A stretch of DNA of 64,000 nt. Origin: Serinus canaria. Taxonomy: Eukaryota; Chordata; Aves; Passeriformes; Fringillidae. The stretch is taken from assembly GCF_022539315.1 (NCBI RefSeq), contig NC_066326.1:20290601-20354600 (forward strand), in the 5' to 3' direction. The position numbers and the translations under genes were made by a program. This document shows, piece by piece, positions 13,876 through 27,510 of this stretch; position 1 is the stretch's first letter, and the number at the start of each line of letters is the position of its first letter. The notes beneath the pieces are model-generated. The model had not been told where the DNA came from, ran no database searches, and worked only from the letters and a program-made list of their open reading frames with translations.

Positions 13876-13974
13876 ACCAGTTTGTGGTCCAGTTCACGAG
13901 CCTGTAGCTCTGGCCAGAGAATCTCTGACGTATAGCAATGCTTAGCCTTGAATCTCATGTAGAGGAATAAAACA
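13876..13974 (+). repeat. Unnamed dispersed repeat, copy 2
   Basis: Core CCAGAGAATCTCTGAC, then TTAGCCTTGAATCTCATG and TAGAGGAATAAAACAAA. Matches 12382-12484 with only a few differences. The AATAAA near the end suggests a transcript or LTR 3' end, but I cannot name the family. Confidence 0.75.
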
Positions 13975-16900
13975 AAACAAATCTCCATGTTCTGAAAGTT
14001 TGAGGTTTTTTGAGTCTTTGTGAAATTGTGTATGTAGAAAAATTCCTAGAAGTTGGGGAGAGCAAAACTAGAGGTGTGCTGTGTTGAATTTCCTGATGAT
14101 ATTTGCAGATAATATGTAGAGCTGCTGGCTTGTTTTTTGCTTTTTTTTCATGGCAGATCATTTGGAGTTGGGTGCTTTAAAGGGAAACAAGGAATTTGCT
14201 TGTGTATTTATGCAGTGCCCTTCTCAGGGAGGCTGCTGTGACAGCAGCAGGGCTCCCGCACACGGGCTGCAGACAGATCTCACTGCCTGCACCTCGGGCA
14301 CAAGGTGGGCTTTGGCTCCTGCCTGGAATGAGGAAGGGGAATGACTTCCCATGCTTTGGTAATTGAGCTGTCCCCAACCTTTCACAGCAAATTCTCAGCC
14401 CTTCTGTTTGGGGCAAACTTCTGCTCTGTGGATCTTATTTATCTCACAGTCAAGAAGGCAGCTAAAAGCAGTCCTCGTTCTTAAAAGCACCAATAAAAAC
14501 CACTAAAAAAGTGGAGAATTTGTGAAATATATATATATGAAACAAATATGTGAAACCTGGTTGTGATTACACCCTGCTGGTATGGAATACATGTACCAGG
14601 AAAGCACCAAACCTAAAATAGTGTTTTAAAATACAGATTATTAGTTGCAAGTCTTTCTTGTGACACCTTTGTATTTCAGTGCATTTCCAGTGGGTAAGAC
14701 ATCCTCATGGGTTGGCCACAAAAATATCACTGCTTGTCCAGAAGAAACGCTGGTTATGAATCTGTTGGGCAACAAATAAATATCATCTGAAGTATGTCAC
14801 CAGATTACAAAGTAAGTCAGGAGTTGCTTTTTATTTTCCTGCATGGAAAGTATTTTTAGCTGTAAAAACTTTTTCTTTGCTACTGAGAACCTGATGTTCA
14901 GATTCCAGCAGCAGCTCTCCTGCTGTCTCCAGAATCACTCTGCATCATTGTTGTTTCCCAAAAGGCTGAAGTTCAGGGAAGGGTATATTTGGATTTTCAC
15001 TATTATCTTCCATTTTCTCATGCCTCATCTTTCTTCAAACATGCAACTCTTTTGGGAGTTTTGAAAACCCTCATGTTTGTTCATGGTGTAGAAAGCTTGA
15101 AGGAGTAGGGCTGCTTGTTTTGTTCTCTATCATTGCCTTATACTTTTTCTAAAAGTTATTTCTCTGTTAAAACGATATATATAATGTATGCCTATCTTTA
15201 CTGGCCTTTAAAACATCTTTAAATGTCCTCCTCTTGTGGTTAGGTAGATATTCAGTCTATTAAAAACTCCAAACAAACAAATTTGATTTTATTTAATTGT
15301 AGCCTTTTTTTACTTTTATTTCTTTTATACTCACATTATATTCCACCATTCTTTCCTATCTTAAATTTGGGACTGCAAATCCATATTTTCCTCTGAATCC
15401 ATATTTTCCTCTGACTCCCTTCTGGGCATGCTTTTAATTTTCCCCTATATGTCAGGGAAAGTTAGTTGTACTGAGTGATGTGTAGTAGACTGGACAGAAA
15501 TATGATTATAAATATTTATTGTTAATCATTTTATTTCTAAATCTAGACAGGAAAATTAGAGCTCTTTTAGAGAATAGATGAGGAAAAGTGATACCAGCCA
15601 TTGCACATTTCCTCAAAGCTACCACATTCTGCTGTGGCTTTGTTTAGGTCACAAACAGGGTCAGTGCAGGATCTAGCAAATATTTTGGTTGGGATGGACC
15701 ATGGCTATCTATACAAATCAAATAATATATAAGATAGTTGCAAATTCTGTTGATATACTTTTTAAGAGTAAAGAACAGAAGTACTGGCCAAGCTGTTAGG
15801 GAGACAGAAAGCAAAGAAACAAGACAAGCAAACTCTCCTGCACGTTTGCACACAAGAAAATTCACCTGGAATACCCTCTTAGCTGTTCAATATCAGCCCT
15901 GCAATTACCACTTTGAAAGCTTTTCTTCCACTGAAGACAGGTTCTTTCCTGCTGGGGAAGAGACATCCAGGTTAACAGGAGCAGCCGGTCAGCAAGCCTC
16001 ATCAGAGCTTGGGGAAGAGTTCTTTGGGCCTGTGGCACCAAGGGGAGAGGAGCACCATGCACAGCCTGGGTCAAGGCAGTGATACAGGGCAGGGGATAAT
16101 GTGCAGGGCATTATCTCTTGAGAGTAAGCACCCTCTATTAAAAGCATTAGTGATGGAACAACATTGTCTTGTGGTACTTCATGGTTGTCCTTACAGGGTT
16201 TGTGTTTGTTTGCAGTGAAACGTGAATACTCCCCGTTCCTGACTGCGGCTGGGGGCTGTGTCCTAAATCTGCCCAACCCTTCTGCTTGGAATTAGCCAAA
16301 TCTCTTTCCTAACAGATTACCAGCAATAGGCTTTACACAGGTGATTATCAGTTCCCATGTCTGCCAAGTGGCATTAGGGCTGCCATTTCCACCGCTCGTT
16401 AAGCACACGTCAGACCCCGAGTAGCTGGTAATTTCTGCAATTAAGACTACCATTATTGTTTCCTTTACTTCAACAGGGAGCCCAAATTACACGGTTAAAT
16501 ATAACCACTGGTTGTTCCCACACACACTCGGGTGCTGCAGAACTGTGTTAATCCTATGAGAACATATAATTAATAAAATAACTGCAGGTTAGGATTGCTG
16601 CTGGGAGCTCAAACCTTGAACAATCACATCCTCTTCAGGGGAGTTTGGGAAAATCTCAGAGAGCAACCAAATCTCAGAGTGGTGTGGAATATTCAGGACA
16701 GATAAATGTAAGTTTAAACCTGTTGCTTCAAATTACAGACATGTTCAGGGATACAGAAATATTATTAAGTAATTACTTACAGTCAGATTAAACCTTTTAC
16801 TTTCTGCCTGTTAACACTAAGAACTCAACTTCTTATTTGAAAAAAATGAAGAAGGATTCACTAATATGCTCTATGGGGAATAATAAAAGCTGAAGAAAAG

Positions 16901-17967
16901 CAGTACAGGGTGCTGCGTAACAGGGGAGAGACCAAAACTGAGATTTCCTTGGGCTGTTGTTAAGATTTTTGGTCCAAAGTCCATTTGCCTCTTACAGAAG
17001 GAATTCCTAATGACTGTTTCAGTAGCCTGGATTTTATTTTCAAGTTTACTTACATTTCTGATAGTAAAAGCAGCCTACAAGTAAAGAGATATTCATTTGA
17101 GTTGGCCCAGTGTTGAGTTGGCCCTGTGCTGTTGCACAGGAAGTGAGGATGGATGGCAAAGGGATATCTGATATTCCATGTCCACTCCCTGCCATTAGTA
17201 AGAGTGAATATTAGCATTTGCAGAAGAGACTGAGAACTGTTAAACAACTTCCAAAACAAGTTTCCATCTTGTTTCGCATCTCCAAGCGTGACAGTTAAGT
17301 ACAATAAACAATTGCATGGATCTTGGAGCCAAGTGTTTGAGATGCAAAGGCACAGAGGCTCCCAGAGCAAAACTTGGAAAATGCTTCTCCTTTAGAGTTT
17401 TATAAACTGGGACTGGGGAGGAAGGTGGTATCACTGCCTCATTGCACCCTTTCCTGCTTGTTGGTTTAAGCCCAGCTGTAACACTGTTTGAATGTTAGTT
17501 TCTGGATTTGATTGAATGTATCTTTACTGCCTGAAGCAATGTTCTTATATGAATGTCACACAGTTGTTCTATTTATCTCCAAGGGAAAACAAACCTATTC
17601 AAGTCACTTAAATAAATGCGTAAAAGCAACAGTGAATTTAATTTAATCTGTGTGTGTTTAATCACCTTTAAGGCACTCAAGGGATTTTGTTGATTTATGT
17701 ATTTATTAACCAGGTACCTTTAGATCCTGATTCATGAATATACAGCCCCTTCAAATTAAGAGTAGTGTTTTGGGTCTATTCTCGTGGGGTTTAGCCAAAT
17801 CTAGTAATTTCTGGAATGGGCTATATAGCCCATATGAACTGCTGGAAACCCCATACCCAGCAGAGGCAGAAAATCACCAGCTAGGGAAAAACACGACAAA
17901 ATCAAAAGGGAAAGTAAAGGGGAATATTTCATGATGTGATGTTTGTCTAGGGAAGTTACGCTTCATT
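13975..17967. other. Intergenic DNA
   Basis: Includes an 18-bp tandem duplication (AATCCATATTTTCCTCTG, about 15378-15413), an ATATATAT run near 14529 and a motif-rich block at 16290-16620. No gene is recognised. Confidence 0.55.
16290..16620. promoter_or_regulatory. Candidate conserved noncoding element
   Basis: Repeat-free block with GGTGATTATCAG, GCTCGTTAAGCACACGTCAG, GCTGGTAATTTCTGCAATTA, CCATTATTGTTTCC (SOX-like ATTGTT) and ACGGTTAAATATAACCACTG. Nominated on composition, not measured conservation. Confidence 0.25.
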
Positions 17968-18009
17968 ATCTCAAAGGTCTTCTCCAACCTAAGTTATTCT
18001 ATGATTTTA
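17968..18009 (+). mobile_element. CR1 LINE 3' terminus, very short
   Basis: Reads ATCTCAAAGGTCTTCTCCAA then CCTAAGTTATTCTATGATTT. Only the last 40 or so bases are recognisable. Confidence 0.75.
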
Positions 18010-18334
18010 CAGCTTCCTCTTAATGAGGAAAAAAGTCCTAATTTTTCACGAGGAAAAAAACCTTATTACCTTTGACATTTTGGAATCTCATCTCTGTCCT
18101 GTCCAAACCGGCTGCGTAGCTCAAAGAGTTATTCCAACCTTATCACGTACAGGAGCTCTGAAGCAGAGGAAGGAGAGCTGAGTGTTCCTGGAGACAACAC
18201 CACCTCACCTGCTCCCTGCAGACAGCTCAGTTATTGGGGTCTGTGGGCCTGGAGTGGTCCTGCCAATACCCACCTCTTCCAGTCCTATGCAGGTTTAACA
18301 AAATTTAGTTATTTTATCTGTTAGTTTGATTTTA

Positions 18335-18545
18335 TCATAGAATCATGAATTGCTTTGGGTTGGAACAACCTTATGCCTCATCTTGTTCTTCTCACTGCCA
18401 TGGGCAGAGACATCTTCCACTGGCCCAGGGTTTTCCAAGCCCTGTCCAACACAGCCGTGAGCACTGCCAGGGATCCAGGGGCAGCCACAGCTGCTCTGGG
18501 CACCCTGTGCCTTTCCTGGCAACCTTCCCTGGTGCTCTGCAACCA
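18335..18545 (-). mobile_element. CR1 LINE 3' end fragment
   Basis: Plus strand reads TCATAGAATCATGAATTGCT, TGCCATGGGCAGAGACATCT, GCACTGCCAGGGATCCAGGG and GCTCTGGGCACCCTGTGCC. A clear CR1 3' terminus. The many short frames over it are repeat shadows. Confidence 0.92.
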
Positions 18546-19655
18546 CCAGCAGTGCAGGGACATGAAAGAGGTTGCTGGGCTCCAGTGAATTCAGGCAAAG
18601 AAGAAACTCTGTAAAGGAGTACTGGAATGGAGAATTTCTTCCAGTGAATTCTGCAGGAATTAAGGAACCTGTCCTTGTATAGAGGAGGGATGAATTGCAG
18701 TCCCCTTGGTTTATTCTAACACCCCCTTCAGAGCCGAGACTTTGTCTCAGGTGTTCAAATGAGATATATAATTCCTGGTGATAGGAGACTCCTGGCCCAG
18801 GAGTGCCTCCATGGGAGTGAACCAGGCTCTACCCAGGGATGGACTGTGAAACACACCCTTCCCTCCCACCACATGCCCAGCCTCTCCCTGAAAGCTCTGT
18901 CCCCTCTCTTTATCTGGGGGATAAATGCTGATAAAGCTGCTGTGTCAGGGGGAGCCCCGGCCCTGATGAAGGCCAGGCATGGCACCCACTCAGGCACTTG
19001 CTGGTGCACATAAACACTTGCTGGGTCAAGATAGGGGAGAGGGGGAGCAGCTGAACACAGCCTAAACCAGAGCGGCTGTGTGACTCTGCTATTTATCATC
19101 TCCTAATTAACTGTTAATTTGCTGGTCTTTAGGTTCAAGCACAGCCCAAATTCATCACAGGCTGGCATGGGTGTGAGGCTGGGGAAGGTGCTCTGCACAG
19201 CTCTTCAACTCTTTTCTCATTAACACAAGATGTGAAAAGAGCCTCCCTGGCTGCTGTGGCAATGGGGACAGGGCTGTGGTAGCCTATGGGACATGCCAGC
19301 AGAACCCTGATCGTGGCCTCTGTGTGCTGGCACCTGCCCTGGCCACGTGTAGAATGAAAAACAGCCAGGGAGGTCTGTCCCTGCCTGGGACAGGGGTTTA
19401 GAACTGAATCATTTCCTATTAAAACCATTCTGTTAACCTAAGATTTCTGATTGTACCAGGAATTAGGCATTAAAGCAGTCCCTAAAAACTACCATGGAAT
19501 ATTTGGCCCTAGGAGAATAATGGTGACTTTTTCAATTCCTTACACATGCATTGAGAATGCTAGAATCAACTTCTACATACCTTTCTACATACCTATCACG
19601 TCACCCTTAATACAGCATCCCAGATCCTTATTCCAAATCCCAAATCCAAATTCTT
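18546..19655. other. Intergenic DNA
   Basis: Unique sequence with short overlapping open frames only. A small TTCTACATACC duplication lies at about 19570-19593. Confidence 0.55.
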
Positions 19656-19830
19656 CCCCAAAAGGGTGCTGGGCACTGCCCAGGCTCCCCAGGGCTGCCA
19701 GAGCTCCAGCAGCATCCATTGCCAGGGAGGCTCAGGGTAGGATTGTTGGGGTGTCTGGGCAGGGCCAGGGCTTGGGCTTGGTTGTCCTTGTTGGTCCCTT
19801 CTAGCTCAGGTGATTGGTGTGGTTCTCGTG
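19656..19830 (+). mobile_element. CR1 LINE 3' end fragment, divergent
   Basis: Contains CTCCCCAGGGCTGCCAGAG, GTAGGATTGTTGGGGTGTCT and TCCTTGTTGGTCCCTTCTAG. The same order as the copy at 48970-49096, but more diverged at the 3' end. Confidence 0.7.
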
Positions 19831-21044
19831 TGGTTCTCTAATCTCACAGTGTTATCTCTCCAACACATTAGCTGTCAAAAAACCCCAACCTAACCCCCCA
19901 AAGCTGCCCTCCTCACAGAGATGTTCCTTCTGTGATCTCACACAGCCTCACAGGGCACTCTGTGCCCACAGCTGCCGGAGGAAGTGTAGGTGCAGTGATC
20001 AGGTCCACTGGGGTAGGGGCTCAGGACTTGCAGGATCAAATTTACAGCCCCCAGCCCTACGGGCATTAACCATGGAAACCTTCCCACAGATTTACCAAGA
20101 GCATCAGTCACAAACATCCTGACTGTGAGGGTGTAAATGCTGGTGGCAGGAAGCAGGGTTTATGATGTATCTGAAATGCTTGCAGCCCTCTGTAAACAGC
20201 TTTTAATGGCAATATATGTTTGGGTTTTGTTTTCAGGCTGTGTACACCCTGTTCCACCTCAGTGCTGTGATCTGCCATCCCCACAAAGCTGCCAGCATGC
20301 AGGCCACTGAAATTATCACTTTCATTCTTGTTATCAAAATATTTTACAAACAGCAGCAGCAGAAGGGAAATATTTTACCTGGAGGAGCTGAGATAAGGCA
20401 GGTTTTTAACAGAGAGGCCTCATAGAGAGCTCGTGACATTTACACACTTTGTGACACTTCATATCCCCTTGTTATAACACCTAGTTAAGGTTTCCCCTTT
20501 ATGGTCTTTCAGGCATAGAGCACCTTATTAATGTCAGGCCTGGGGCTCTCCCAGCCAGGCTTGGCTGCTGCTGCTCCAAGCCCTGCCTGCCAGGGATAAT
20601 GATTTTGGGATTTTGGGGGTGCCTGGAACTGAAGTTAAGGGGCAACTCACAGTAGCTGAGAGTGGGGTTTGTGCTCTGACAACAGAAAGCGCTTTATTGT
20701 CCGCACTGAAATTTGGCAGGATGCTCAAGTATTTATGACAACCTGGGGAGCCAGAGTGTTGCTTGGCAAAATTGGCTCCTTGATTAGCACTTGGAAATGG
20801 CCTGCTGCACAACAGGAGCTTTTCACTGGGGCTGCAATAAACTCATCTGCATTGAGAGGTGACCTGCAAACCCCACAGTTTCCTTTTCTTGCTGCTGAGT
20901 CTTCAGTTTTGGGGAAACCACTCTGAGTCCAAAGAGTGCAGGTCAGGCCTGTACTTGCAGCTGGGCTGATTGAGCCCAAATACAAATGGCTGGATCTAAA
21001 GGGCTGTTTCTTCTGGATCAAGAGAGACAGAGGCAAATTTCTTC
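19831..21044. other. Intergenic DNA
   Basis: Unique sequence. No gene, RNA or named repeat is seen. Confidence 0.55.
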
Positions 21045-21220
21045 AGAGCATCCCAGAATTGTTTGGGTTAGTTGGGACCTTACAGATCATCCCATTCCAC
21101 GCTCTGCCATGGGCAGGGGCATTTTCCACTGTCCCAGGGTGCCCCATGTCCCATCCATCCCTTGGACACTGCCAGGGATCCAGGGGCAGTCGCAGCTTCT
21201 CTGGGAACCCTGTGCCGGAG
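21045..21220 (-). mobile_element. CR1 LINE 3' end fragment
   Basis: Plus strand reads CATCCCAGAATTGTTTGGGT, CTGCCATGGGCAGGGGCATT, ACACTGCCAGGGATCCAGGG and GCTTCTCTGGGAACCCTGTG. Confidence 0.9.
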
Positions 21221-21225
21221 GCTGA

Positions 21226-24200
21226 GTAGAACAGTGACAGAATACAATCTGGGGCTGATTCAGAAGGAAGGTGAGTCGGGGTATTGTTTCACAAATGCAA
21301 ATGAACAAATTTAGGATGATTCTGTGATTTACAGAATTAAGAAATTATCCACCTCATCTCTTTGTCAGAGTTCTTGCCTTCGAAGGATGGATGCATTGCA
21401 TGGAAGGAGCTCAGAGGTGCTGAAGGTTCACAGCCTCGTGTATATAACCTGTTGAAATACAATCATTACACTTATCCATTTCCTTAGATGGGGAATTTGA
21501 CCCATTTTGTTGGATTTTTTTTTTTTTTACGTTATGTTGTCTTTCACAGTGACTAGTAGGCTGCATTCACATTGCAACCCAAAGTTCAAAATTAATTTCA
21601 TATTACAACTGCACCCCAGGCAGGTTTGGAGACTTTAAAACAGAATTGTGATGCTTTCATATTTTCTGCAACACTCCAGAGCTACCAGACTGTGCTGCAG
21701 AGCAGTCCCCAGCTCTCTGAAAAATGAGGTGGCACCACCAGAGCACTGAGCCCTTGTCACCACATTGTGCACACAGACTCGGGGACAACAGATGGACCAG
21801 AGCTGTAGATCAGGACTGAGAGGGAAAACACCCATGCTCTGAGTGTTTGTTCCCTGAGGTGGTGTCAGTGAGCTCAGCCATAAGCTGCTGAACAAGCAAT
21901 GGTGCCAAGAGATGGACTGAGCTGGCGAGAAGAATTGGAAGGGCAGTGTTGGCTTAATTTTGTGACAGCATGTGAGACACTTCCACTCAAGTCAAGTCAG
22001 AGTTTTGTCTTCAGTTCTCTGCAGGTGAGGACAGAATGGGCCAACTGCCCCACTTCTCACACAGGGAATTTGCATTTTCAACACGCAGTTCATTGTATTA
22101 ATGAAAGTCTGTGGGTGTTTTGTGCTCTCATGGAAGTGATGAATGGCTTTGCACCTTCCCAGGAAGGAAACTCTGCCTTTGTGGGATCCCAGTCCTGCAG
22201 CACACTGCCAATGAGCTGTGAAGGTGCATTCCTGTCTCCTGAGCCTGCACACTCCACACAGGCTGCTCCCCTCCAGCGCTGGGTGCTGTGGTGTTTTACC
22301 CATATGTTCAGTGCTGCTCAGCATTTTGGAACCAAAACAGACAGATACATGCTCATCCAATAGGCATTTCCCCCTCTTACCTCCCACCCTTCTTCCTTGC
22401 TGGTAAAATGTACATGCACTACAGTTTCTCCATCCCCCAAGACTAGGTAACTGCAGAAAATAAATGCCCACATGTAAAGACTACATTTTCTAAAATACTT
22501 GTTATTCAAGATTAAAAAATATTAAAATATGCATTCATTTCTTCTAAACAAGCACCTTATCTGTGATCTTTCTATGTATTTGTGCATTTAGCTGGAATGA
22601 ATGCACCATTTATTAGTGCATTCAAGACAGCACAAGGCAGCAGAGAATTTTTTGGTAAATATAAGAAAAAGGTTTGGACAGTTTCCTTGGTCAGTCACTC
22701 AGGAGGCAGGTAACAGAAGCAGCAAAAGCTGTAAGAGCTGTGGGGAGGGGGATGGAGCCCTGGAGCCCTGGCAATCCTTTCCCTGCTTTGCTGGCTCCTG
22801 TGTGAGCCATACGTGCCATCACTGCTGCACAGCTCTCTTGGGAAGAGCAGCAAGGTTTTTTTGTGCTGGTAAGTACCTAAAGAGCCCTTGGCAGAGTTTC
22901 TCCAAAGAAGCCCACCTGGGTTATGGGTATTTCCCCAGACCGTACAAGTTTTGCTCCAGCAAAACTACCAGCAGCACTGGAGATGTGGGGGCAAACTAAA
23001 ATTCAATTTATTTGTCTCTTTCTCCTTCCTCCAGAACTGGTGTGTGAAGGGCCAGAGCCATTCCTATCTGAGCTTTGCTGTGCCCATTTATTGGTGTTCC
23101 AGATGAATTAGGATTTGTGTCTGTTCTTCACTTTAAAGTGGACGCACATTTGTTGGCAGTCACAAGTACATCAGTTATTACTCATTAATTACCCAGCTTT
23201 GTGGATGGGATGTTATCTCACAGCCATTAATTATGCTTTCTAAATAATCTTTAGTTAAGATTTAGGATGACAACTGCTCTTTAGTAGTGGGATATATGGG
23301 AAGAAAAAAAAAAGAGTGTGTTTAAATTGCTGTAAAAGCCCACATTATTCCATTATGAAAATGAAAAACAATCTACATACTTTGTGTTCTTATGCACTAG
23401 GACCCTCTTTTCCCAGTCTACTTTTCATGAATGTGTGAGACAGAATTGCCAGGAGGGTGTAAAATGCAGCTATGGCCCAAGAAGCCTCTCATTCATTTTG
23501 CTGACAGCTCCCATCCCTGTAATGGATGCAGCCACTTACTGCAGCTGCTGACAGCACTGTCATGGGAAGCGTGGAGCTGCGAGGCTTCTGTATCTTCTCA
23601 AGTCCTGGGAGATAATTCTTCATTCCCCTCTCCCCTCCCAGCTGATGTATATGCATCATATTTCCTTGAAATAAGTATTTCCATGAAGGCCAAAGATATT
23701 AATGAATTGCTAGTTAGTTACCAGTTAGTTGTAAGTGAAATGCTATGTTTAATTTCCATACAGCAGTGCCTCAGCTATGTGTGTGTATCCTAGGGTAAGC
23801 CACTCCTGAAAAAGTAGATTCAAGAAGTTTATCTTATCCTGTGCTCCCCTGAGCCTTGTTTCTGATTTATGACAGAGGACGTGAAATTCAAACCTCCAGT
23901 AGAAGAGCAAAATGTGTTGTCTTTGTTGCCTTTATTTCAAGGACCAGAGCTGGAGCCTGGCCCAAGGGCATTCTGCTGTCAGGGTTCAGCCCTAGAGTGC
24001 TTCTGTTCTGCTCCCTGGCACATCCCAGGTGATGCTCTTGTCCCTGCATTGACATCAGTGACCTCAGAGGAGCCTCACTGCTCTTTTCCCACCCCTTGGC
24101 AGTTTAGGAGCTGGATCATCCCTAAAGCATCTGAGACTCTCACCACACTCCCCTTCTCAGGGTATCAGGGTGTTCAATTCTCACCACACCTCAGCTGGGA

Positions 24201-27166
24201 GCTTTGGATGCAACCACAACGCTGACTCCAGAGCTGCTACTGCAACTGCAGCACATTCTGCTGCCGGAGCCTACATGTCAGATTGTCCAATGGCAGAGAC
24301 CAGGGAAGGACTTTGTCCCCTTGGCAGTGCCACCAGAGTCCCTACAGCTGCTTGTAGTCTCCTGGCCAAGCAGCACCGCTTCCTTTCTGCCTCTGGGATG
24401 CCTTCTATGGAAAATAAAGCACTCCATATAAGACTCTGCTGTGAGATAAATGAGAAAGTAAAATTGGGTAAATAACTTGACTGGAAGTTCTGTTGCTCCA
24501 ATGAACAACATATATGAAAGACACTTTAAAATTGAAAGGAATTTTATACTAAGAAGAATATCTATGCAACCGACCCACGGTGTCCTCAAATTTGCCTGAT
24601 GATTTTGACCACTTTGTTTTCTCCCTACAACTCTAAATCTTCTTTAGAGTGACAGTTAAATACATCACAGTGATTGAAGACCTCCTTCATCACCACATTA
24701 TCCCTTCCCTTTGACCAGAGCTGGAGCCTTCTCTGCTAATTCATTCGTCTGCTGCAGGAGAGGAAGAGTTCCCTTAAGCTTCCTTATCTTTCCTTTCAAG
24801 TTGTGCTGGGACTACCCCCTGACGTCCCAAGGGCCATCTCTGTAAATATGTGATCTATTTACCCCTCTGATGTCCATGGCTTGTGAATGGCTGAGCACTG
24901 TAATTATCAGACTCAATTAACAGTGGGCTTGAAGATGTTCAACATCCCTGCAGGACTGATCACCAGACTGGGAACAGAAAGGTGGCTTGTCCTCAATCAC
25001 CTCTTTGAGTGAAGATAAATCCAGGCATTTCTAGCTTTGTTTTGAACAGCAAGTACTTCAGTCTTTGAGAGGCTGTTAGTTAAGGCATGAGGTATGTCCA
25101 TGACCTAAGCCAGATTGATCTGCTTCCCCATTCCTTTTCATGCCTGATTTCTTTCTGTGTCAAGATTAGAAGACTTTGATTTCTCTGTCAAATGATGTTC
25201 TGTATTGCTGGCTGGCAAGAAAATCAGTATGATATGATCACAGCTGATTACCCTGGAATCTGAACCAACCTGTGAGAGCGCAGGAACTAGAGTGTCCTAA
25301 CCCAGGTCTGTGCCCCTGACTCTGAGGGCCAAGTACTGGTCCATTTGGAGCAGGGGAACACACCACGGGTATTCGCTGGTTCTCATCAGCAAGCACAGAA
25401 AACAAAATAAATGGTAACAGAGTTTTATTCAGTACCTCCCTGAGCAGAAACCTGCTTTTCAAGCAGCCTGGTACAACTGCTGCTGCTTCCCATTTCATGA
25501 ACCTTTCAAAGCACTTGGATACCCTGGGCCAAATCTGTACGTCAGTTTTGCTTTGTGGAGGAGCTCCAAGGGCCAGTGATAAGAGGAGGAGAAGCAACAG
25601 TTTAGGAGCTTTGTCTAGGGCTTGTGAAACTTTCTGTGATAGATTTATGTGAAAGAAGGGCTGAGGAACCTGCAGAATGGTGACTCAGGTTCCAGAATCA
25701 GGGTTTAGTGTCATTCACTCTCTCTGGGTCTCCAGATGCTGTCCAGGGGGGACACAGGGCTCCTGGTCTGAGTGTCCCTGTGCCAACTCTGCAGCTGTAT
25801 CAGGGCTCCCCTGGGTCAGAGAAAACTGACAATGTGGGTGACTGATGTGTGTCCTGAGGTCCAACCATCTGCCACTGTGACCGTTTTCTCCTGTTTCTGA
25901 TAAAAAGAAGAAGACTAGGAAATGTTATATAAAGGACTGGCTCCTGAAGCAAGGTGCTAGAGACAAATCTCGCTTGGTTCAGGGGCAGTAGGTTTCACTG
26001 GTACTTGATTCTCATCCTACCCCTGTGGACTACATAAGATGCACATTACAGGAGGGAGAGGCTTTTTCTTTTAATTGACTCTCCAGGCCAAAAAATCCTT
26101 CTAAATCAGTTCCTCATGGGAAAACTGGAGGAAAAAACAGAATTTACCTCTGCCCCACTCCAAAACCAGCAAACTTTCCATGTGAAGGTCCCAAACACCA
26201 CCCAAGGCATCTGCCAAGCTCTTCTGCCTCCTGGGGTACCATGACAACGGTGAGCTTGGGGCTCTGCTGCACAGCTCCAAATTGGAGCAAGGACATAGTG
26301 TCTGCATTTGTGAAGTGTATTTGAAAACTATTGTTAGTAGGATTAGACTAGCTGTAATTGAATTTTAATGGGGATGTTTATGCTGAAACTTCTACAAGTA
26401 CAAAGGGACACAAATCATATCTGCCTTGAATTAATTCTCTTGATAAATCAGTTTCTCAAACTGCACCAAATTACCTTAATGAGGAAAAATCCTTGTTTAT
26501 ATCAACAACATTTAGCCAAATGTGGAATGTTTATAGCAATAATTCAACAATGTCCTTCAAGGTGCACAAACAACAGTGATGAATGTTCAGGTTGTGCTGC
26601 TCTTTCTGTTCTGTTCCCTCCCATCAAGTAAATAATGTGTTTGGTTTAAAACTAAATGGAGATGTTTTGGGTATGCAGTAGTACTGCTGACAGGGAAATG
26701 GGATAATTATAGCACTAAATTATTTGCTTAAGAAGTGAAGGTCCCACCTAGCTTGAGACACTTTGTGCACAGACCCTTTTTAAATCATCCACTCTGAGGC
26801 TTGGCTTTATTTTAGGGATGATTTGGTTAATTTCTTACTTTAGAAAGAAAGAAAACTTTAGGTAGAGCTTGATGGGTCTGAGAACTGTTCCTTTTCTGTT
26901 CCAGCACCATTTAAGTGACCTGTTCCCCCTGGATACACCTGCCGACACCACGCTGGTTTGTGACATGATGGGATCCCATGACTTGCCACGGGGTCCTGTA
27001 GGTGCTCAGAAAAGTCTGAAAGATTCCACTTGAGTTTCAGTGTGTGCAGATGCCTTTGCCTCCATGTGCTCAGCTGCCTTTCCTAGCCAGGTGTCCAGGT
27101 GGGCTGTGGGCATCCCTCAACAGCAGCACCTGGGTGGGCATCACTGCCAGGAGAGATCCTAGAACA
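21226..27166. other. Intergenic DNA
   Basis: Contains a T12 run near 21519 and a homeodomain-site-rich block at 23110-23290. Open frames up to 159 codons (22.0-22.5 kb) are overlapping on both strands and unrecognised. No gene is supported. Confidence 0.55.
23110..23290. promoter_or_regulatory. Candidate conserved noncoding element
   Basis: A dense run of TAAT-core homeodomain-like sites: TACTCATTAATTACCC, GCCATTAATTATGC and TAAATAATCTTTAGTTAAG, in a repeat-free block. BARX-type homeodomains prefer such cores, but so do many others. Confidence 0.25.
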
Positions 27167-27510
27167 TCATGGAATTGTTATGGGTGGAAAAGTCTTCTGA
27201 GGCATTCAAAAATCCAATAATTAAGTTAGCCCTGGCATGTTCACCACTGAACTGGGTTCCCAAATGCCACATCCTGAAGCCTTCTGGACACTGAAGGGAC
27301 ACTGACTGCACCCCTGCCCTGGGGACCCTGTTCCAATGCCTGACCATTCTTTCAGTGAAGAATCTTTTCCTAATATCCAACCTGAACATTCTTTGGCACA
27401 ACTCGAGGCCATTTCCTCTTGTCACTTTGTTATTTGGGAGAAGAGCCCACCCCCCTGGTTCCCTACTTCCCTCAGGAGGTTGTGGAGAGCAGTGGGGTCT
27501 CCAGACGGGC
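27167..27510 (-). mobile_element. CR1 LINE 3' region, longest copy in the window
   Basis: Plus strand reads CATGGAATTGTTATGGGTGG at the 3' terminus, then CCTGACCATTCTTTCAGTGA, TTTCCTAATATCCAACCTGA, CAACTCGAGGCCATTTCCTC and GGGAGAAGAGCCCACC. About 340 bp, antisense, 5' truncated. Confidence 0.92.
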
